Source: Verrucomicrobiota bacterium (GTDB lineage: Bacteria; Verrucomicrobiota; Verrucomicrobiia; Chthoniobacterales; Chthoniobacteraceae). Taken from it: 64,000 bases of DNA. Shown here piece after piece: positions 60,768-64,000 of the stretch (positions are counted from its first letter, which is position 1; each line of letters opens with the position of its first letter). The notes beneath the pieces were generated by a model that saw nothing but the letters and a program-made list of their open reading frames with translations, made no database searches and was not told where the DNA came from. The position numbers were made by a program, and so were the translations under genes. Location: NCBI GenBank assembly GCA_026398235.1, contig JAPLTE010000048.1, positions 1 to 64,000 on the forward strand, given 5' to 3'.

Positions 60768-62054
60768 CTATTCCAACCGGATCTCCGCCGAGCGCCCGTG
60801 GGCGTCGAGCCCTTCGATGGCGGAGAAGGTCTGGATGATCGGCAGGGAGGCCCGGAGCGCGCCGGCATCGAAACGCACGAGACTTGTCCGGCGCTGAAAT
60901 TGATCGACCGTGAGGCCCGGGAACGATTTCCCTGCACCGCCCGTGGGAAGTTCGTGGGAGGGGCCCGCGACGAAATCGCCGCCGACGACCGGGGAATAGG
61001 CGCCCAGGAAAATCGCGCCCGTCGTGCGGAGTTGCGCCGCGATTTCGTCGTCTTTTTTGGTCACTACCGAGGCGTGCTCCGGCGCAAAGCGATTACAAAG
61101 GGTGACTGCGTCTTGAATGCGCTCCACCAACACCAGATAGGTGCTGGTTTGGAGCACTTCCTGGATATGCACGGCGCGGGCGAGCTTCGCGGATTGCGCG
61201 GCGACTTCCCGCTCCACCGCCCCCAGAAGAGCGGCGGAATCGGTCGCCAGCACGACCATGCTGTTGTGGCCGTGTTCGGCCTGCGCAAGAAGGTCGGAGG
61301 CGACCCAGGCTGGGTTGGCTGTCTCATCGGCAATCACAAAAATTTCGCTCGGGCCGGGAAGGAGATCGACGGCAACGCGCCCAAAAACCTGGCGCTTTGC
61401 TTCGACCACATACGCATTGCCCGGTCCGTAAATCTTGGCCACAGGGCGGATGGAGGCCGTGCCAAATGCCAGTGCGGCAATCGCCTGGGCTCCGCCGACT
61501 TTGTAAATCTCGGTGGCTCCGGCGTATTGGAGGGCGAACAGAAGGGCGTCGTTAACAGTCCCATCCGGCCCGGCAGGCGTGGTGACGACGATTTCCGGCA
61601 CTCCGGCGACCGCCGCCAGCGTGCAGGTCATCACCGCAGTGGAAACGAGCGGCGCGGTGCCGCCCGGCACATAAATGCCGACGCGCTGGAACGGATCGAA
61701 GCGCTCGCCGACTTCCACCCCTTGGGCATTCCGGCCCGACCAGTCGTTGCGGCGGCTTTTCTCGGCGAAATCGCGGACATTTGCATGCGCGGCGGCAATG
61801 GCGTCTTGGGTTGTTTGGGAAACGCGCGCCACGGCGGCTGCGATCTCCCCGGCGCTCACCCGCACGTTGGCGCTCGTGAGGTCGGCTCCCCCAAATTTCC
61901 TGGTCAATGCGAAAAGGGCTGCGTCGCCTTCAGCGCGAATCCTGCGGACGATCTCATGGACCGTGGCGTGCACTTCCTCGCCCGGTTCGGCATGGCGGTC
62001 GAGGAAAAGAATGGCTTGGGCAAAGTCGGGATCGGTATATCGCAGCGTGCGCAT
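60768..62054 (-). CDS. hisD: Histidinol dehydrogenase
   Basis: Last step of histidine synthesis, zinc-dependent oxidation of histidinol. 428 residues from ATG 62054 (MRTLRYTDPDFAQAILF). Conserved segments: GIYVPGGTAPLVSTAVMT, GGAQAIAALAFGTASI, DLLPGPSEIFVIADETANPA, AEHGHNSMV and FAPEHASV. An ATG at 62105 would add 17 residues of low value. No other his genes in the window. Confidence 0.96.
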   Translation of the reverse strand: MRTLRYTDPDFAQAILFLDRHAEPGEEVHATVHEIVRRIRAEGDAALFALTRKFGGADLTSANVRVSAGEIAAAVARVSQTTQDAIAAAHANVRDFAEKSRRNDWSGRNAQGVEVGERFDPFQRVGIYVPGGTAPLVSTAVMTCTLAAVAGVPEIVVTTPAGPDGTVNDALLFALQYAGATEIYKVGGAQAIAALAFGTASIRPVAKIYGPGNAYVVEAKRQVFGRVAVDLLPGPSEIFVIADETANPAWVASDLLAQAEHGHNSMVVLATDSAALLGAVEREVAAQSAKLARAVHIQEVLQTSTYLVLVERIQDAVTLCNRFAPEHASVVTKKDDEIAAQLRTTGAIFLGAYSPVVGGDFVAGPSHELPTGGAGKSFPGLTVDQFQRRTSLVRFDAGALRASLPIIQTFSAIEGLDAHGRSAEIRLE

Positions 62055-62212
62055 GGAACAAAAAATGTAGAGGTTCGCCGCCCGTGCCGTCAAGTCACTG
62101 CTCAAAGGCAGGACGCGGGGGTCCCCGAGGAAAATATTTCACCTTCCCCCAATGAAAAAAATACCGCCTGCAAACGCTCAACCAGAGGACTCATTGCCGA
62201 AACCAACGTACG

Positions 62213-63163
62213 ATGAAAAGCTATTACAGAATCGGTTTGGTGGCGTCGTTCCTGGGAAGTGCCGTGCTTTCCGCGACGGCTGGAACAAACTTCGGTGTCC
62301 CTGGAGTCACCACGGTGGGAAAAGGGGCTCGTGGGAGTGGGGTGGCCATTACCGTGCCGGGATATGGCAATGGCTACCCGGCCACGGTTGCAACCCGCGC
62401 TACGTTTTCGCGGAACAGAAACCGGTCCAGCAGCAGCGGCGTGGGGTTCACCACAGGGCAGAATATTCCCGGTGTAGTCACCGTGGGAAACGGCGCAAGC
62501 GGCAGCGCGGTGGCTATTACCGTGCCGGGATACGGGAATGGCTACCCGGCCTTGATCGCCACGCAGGCCAATTTTGCGAACGACCAGAGGCGCGATGGGA
62601 GGGGGTCTGATTTTGGCAGATTTGCAAACGACCCGAGGCGCGATGGGGGAAACGATGGGGGAGGATCTGATTTTTGCAGACGCAACTCTCGCCGGGGGGG
62701 CAATGACTGCAATCGCAATAACAATGGTGGGGGGGTGACAGTCATTTACCCGGACAATGGCTACGGGAATTATAACAACAGCAACTACCTCGGGTTGCCG
62801 CCGTGGTACCGGCTCAACTACTACACCCCCTGGATGTCGGATTACGAGAACGGCACAGCCTACCAAAACGTCCCTTCCTCCCATGCCTCGCTGGGCTATG
62901 GGGTTCCAGAGGACAATTTGGGAGCCACCAATTACCGGGTTTCCGATCAGCAAACGGCGGGGTATCAACAGGCTCAGACGGATGTCGATTTCGTAGTCGG
63001 CGTGCAGCGCGAATTGCGTCGGCGCGGTTTCTACCGGGGAATCGTCAACGGGATCAGCGACTCCGCGACCCGCTCCTCCATCCGGGCCTTTGAAGCCAGT
63101 GCCGGCCTCCCTGTAACCGGGGTGATCGGTATTCCCCTGCTGCGGACGCTCGGGTTTTTTTAA
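62213..63163 (+). CDS. Secreted peptidoglycan-binding domain protein with internal repeats
   Basis: 316 residues with a signal peptide (YRIGLVASFLGSAVLSATAG). Two near-identical blocks of about 38 residues follow (PGVTTVGKGARGSGVAITVP and PGVVTVGNGASGSAVAITVP, each followed by GYGNGYPA), then an Asn/Gly/Arg-rich low-complexity stretch. The C-terminal PG_binding_1 domain is VQRELRRRGFYRGIVNGISD with TRSSIRAFEASAGLPVTG. It precedes a second protein of the same type by 115 bp. Cell-wall association is likely. Confidence 0.85.
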   Translation: MKSYYRIGLVASFLGSAVLSATAGTNFGVPGVTTVGKGARGSGVAITVPGYGNGYPATVATRATFSRNRNRSSSSGVGFTTGQNIPGVVTVGNGASGSAVAITVPGYGNGYPALIATQANFANDQRRDGRGSDFGRFANDPRRDGGNDGGGSDFCRRNSRRGGNDCNRNNNGGGVTVIYPDNGYGNYNNSNYLGLPPWYRLNYYTPWMSDYENGTAYQNVPSSHASLGYGVPEDNLGATNYRVSDQQTAGYQQAQTDVDFVVGVQRELRRRGFYRGIVNGISDSATRSSIRAFEASAGLPVTGVIGIPLLRTLGFF

Positions 63164-63278
63164 AGCCCTTTGCGGAGCGGTGACGCAATGGCCTGGGAAA
63201 ACGTTGCGTCGCCTTTAAAACAAAAATCCCGGAGGCAAGGCGCTCAAAAAGGGGTTTCATCGGCGATACCTTCGTACT

Positions 63279-63950
63279 ATGAAACTGCAAAAATTTCCTA
63301 TTTTTGCCATCGCCTTCCTGGTCGTCGTCCCTGCCGATCTTTGGGCGCACGGCGGTTTTGGAGGAGCCCGGGGTGGAGGAGGCGGGGGCGGAGCACGTTC
63401 TTTTTCGGGTGCCCGAGGGTTCGCCGGAGTCCGTTCCCCGGGGATGGTGAGGGGAGCGGGGTTTAGGGGGCCTGGGGTTAGGGGACCCGGCTTTGTGGGA
63501 GCAACTGGCTTTGGGGGGCGGCCCGCGATGGTAGGCGAGCGGTTCCAGCACTTTGATCATCGACGTTTTGACCATAGGCGCTTTGACCACCGGCGCGGGT
63601 TTAATACCGTGGTGATCGCCGGTGGCGGCGGGTATGCCTACCCGTATGCGTATTACGGGGGGTATGATTACAGCGGTTATCCTGGGACCCCTTACTCCGA
63701 GCCGGCTTATCCGGGGAGTTACGCGGACTATAGTGGGCCCGTTCCTGACGTCAGCCCGGGTCTGGTTGCGGGCGACGTGGTGGGCAATGTGCAGCGGGTG
63801 CTCAGATACAGGGGTTTTTACCGGGGGCCGATCGACGGCTTGAGCGGTCCGGCCACCCGTGCGGCCATCCGCGCCTACGATGCCAGCGTGGGGTTGCCGC
63901 CTACGGGAATGATCGACGCTCGCTTGCTCATCTCGATGCAACTCATGTGA
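63279..63950 (+). CDS. Secreted Gly/Tyr-rich protein with peptidoglycan-binding domain
   Basis: 223 residues with a signal peptide (MKLQKFPIFAIAFLVVVPAD), a Gly-rich low-complexity segment, a triple RRFDH repeat at about 90-104, a Tyr/Pro/Gly-rich spacer, and a C-terminal PG_binding_1 domain (VQRVLRYRGFYRGPIDGLSG, TRAAIRAYDASVGLPPTG). Same final domain as the neighbour, so the pair probably arose by duplication with fast-changing N-terminal parts. Confidence 0.85.
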   Translation: MKLQKFPIFAIAFLVVVPADLWAHGGFGGARGGGGGGGARSFSGARGFAGVRSPGMVRGAGFRGPGVRGPGFVGATGFGGRPAMVGERFQHFDHRRFDHRRFDHRRGFNTVVIAGGGGYAYPYAYYGGYDYSGYPGTPYSEPAYPGSYADYSGPVPDVSPGLVAGDVVGNVQRVLRYRGFYRGPIDGLSGPATRAAIRAYDASVGLPPTGMIDARLLISMQLM

Positions 63951-63977
63951 AAAGCTATTTGCTGATTGAGGAACACC

Positions 63978-64000
63978 GTGAAAAAAAGTAATTGGTTCCT
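63978..64000 (+). CDS. Possible start of a further gene (runs off the window)
   Basis: A GTG at 63978 is preceded by GAGG 7 bp upstream and followed by an open lysine-rich start (VKKSNWF). Only seven codons are visible, so this is a suggestion based on spacing and the basic N-terminus. Confidence 0.25.

Overview
The window is a high-GC bacterial chromosome segment that most resembles the Verrucomicrobiota. The strongest pointer is a five-gene block (40187-47101) with the order, sizes and membrane topology of the Akkermansia Amuc_1102-1101-1100-1099-1098 pilus/secretin locus. DUF1549/DUF1553 + DUF1501 secreted-protein pairs, PQQ-type WD-like propellers and many short GC-rich intergenic repeats also fit the PVC group. 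No rRNA, complete tRNA or CRISPR array was recognised.

Layout. 1-5.0 kb: the N-terminus of a TPR-like protein, an 8-bp tandem repeat tract, an rRNA-type methyltransferase, and an Rrf2 regulator behind a P1B-4 metal ATPase. 5.0-10.8 kb: a duplicated intergenic repeat, then a DUF1549/1553, DUF1501 and (frameshifted) PPC-domain gene set. 10.8-15.1 kb: an ArsR-methyltransferase fusion, an XylR-like regulator and the GDP-fucose genes gmd-fcl. 15.2-16.7 kb: gcvT-gcvH. 16.9-23.2 kb: a rhomboid-like protein, a metallophosphoesterase, a tiny lipoprotein, a secreted helical protein with its membrane partner, and an ABCG-like transporter. 23.3-26.0 kb: a low-GC three-gene cassette (P63C protein, DNA methyltransferase, 90-aa protein) with perfect 20-bp terminal inverted repeats and 8-bp target duplications. 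26.2-35.8 kb: a frameshifted AsmA-like gene, dgt, an ABC ATPase with nearly every catalytic motif altered, about 270-bp tandem repeats, ribD and RNase R. 36-39.1 kb: two tandem metalloprotease paralogues and holA. 39.2-50.1 kb: UDP-glucuronate decarboxylase, the pilus/secretin locus, coaE, rho and RNase D. 50.1-58.0 kb: a LolCDE/MacB-like exporter, a glycosyltransferase and two PQQ-propeller genes plus a fragment of a third. 58.1-64 kb: aroE, gpsA-plsY, hisD and two secreted peptidoglycan-binding proteins.

How it works together. Most genes are housekeeping (DNA, RNA, cofactor, lipid and amino-acid metabolism) mixed with cell-envelope functions: nucleotide-sugar synthesis, a pilus-type secretin complex, exporters and secreted hydrolase-like proteins. 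The most notable accessory feature is the mobile restriction-modification-like cassette sitting in the loop of a palindromic repeat. A second theme is that dispersed intergenic repeats appear to supply coding sequence at gene edges: a signal peptide at 35968, the RNase R tail, and possibly the N-terminus of a PQQ protein.
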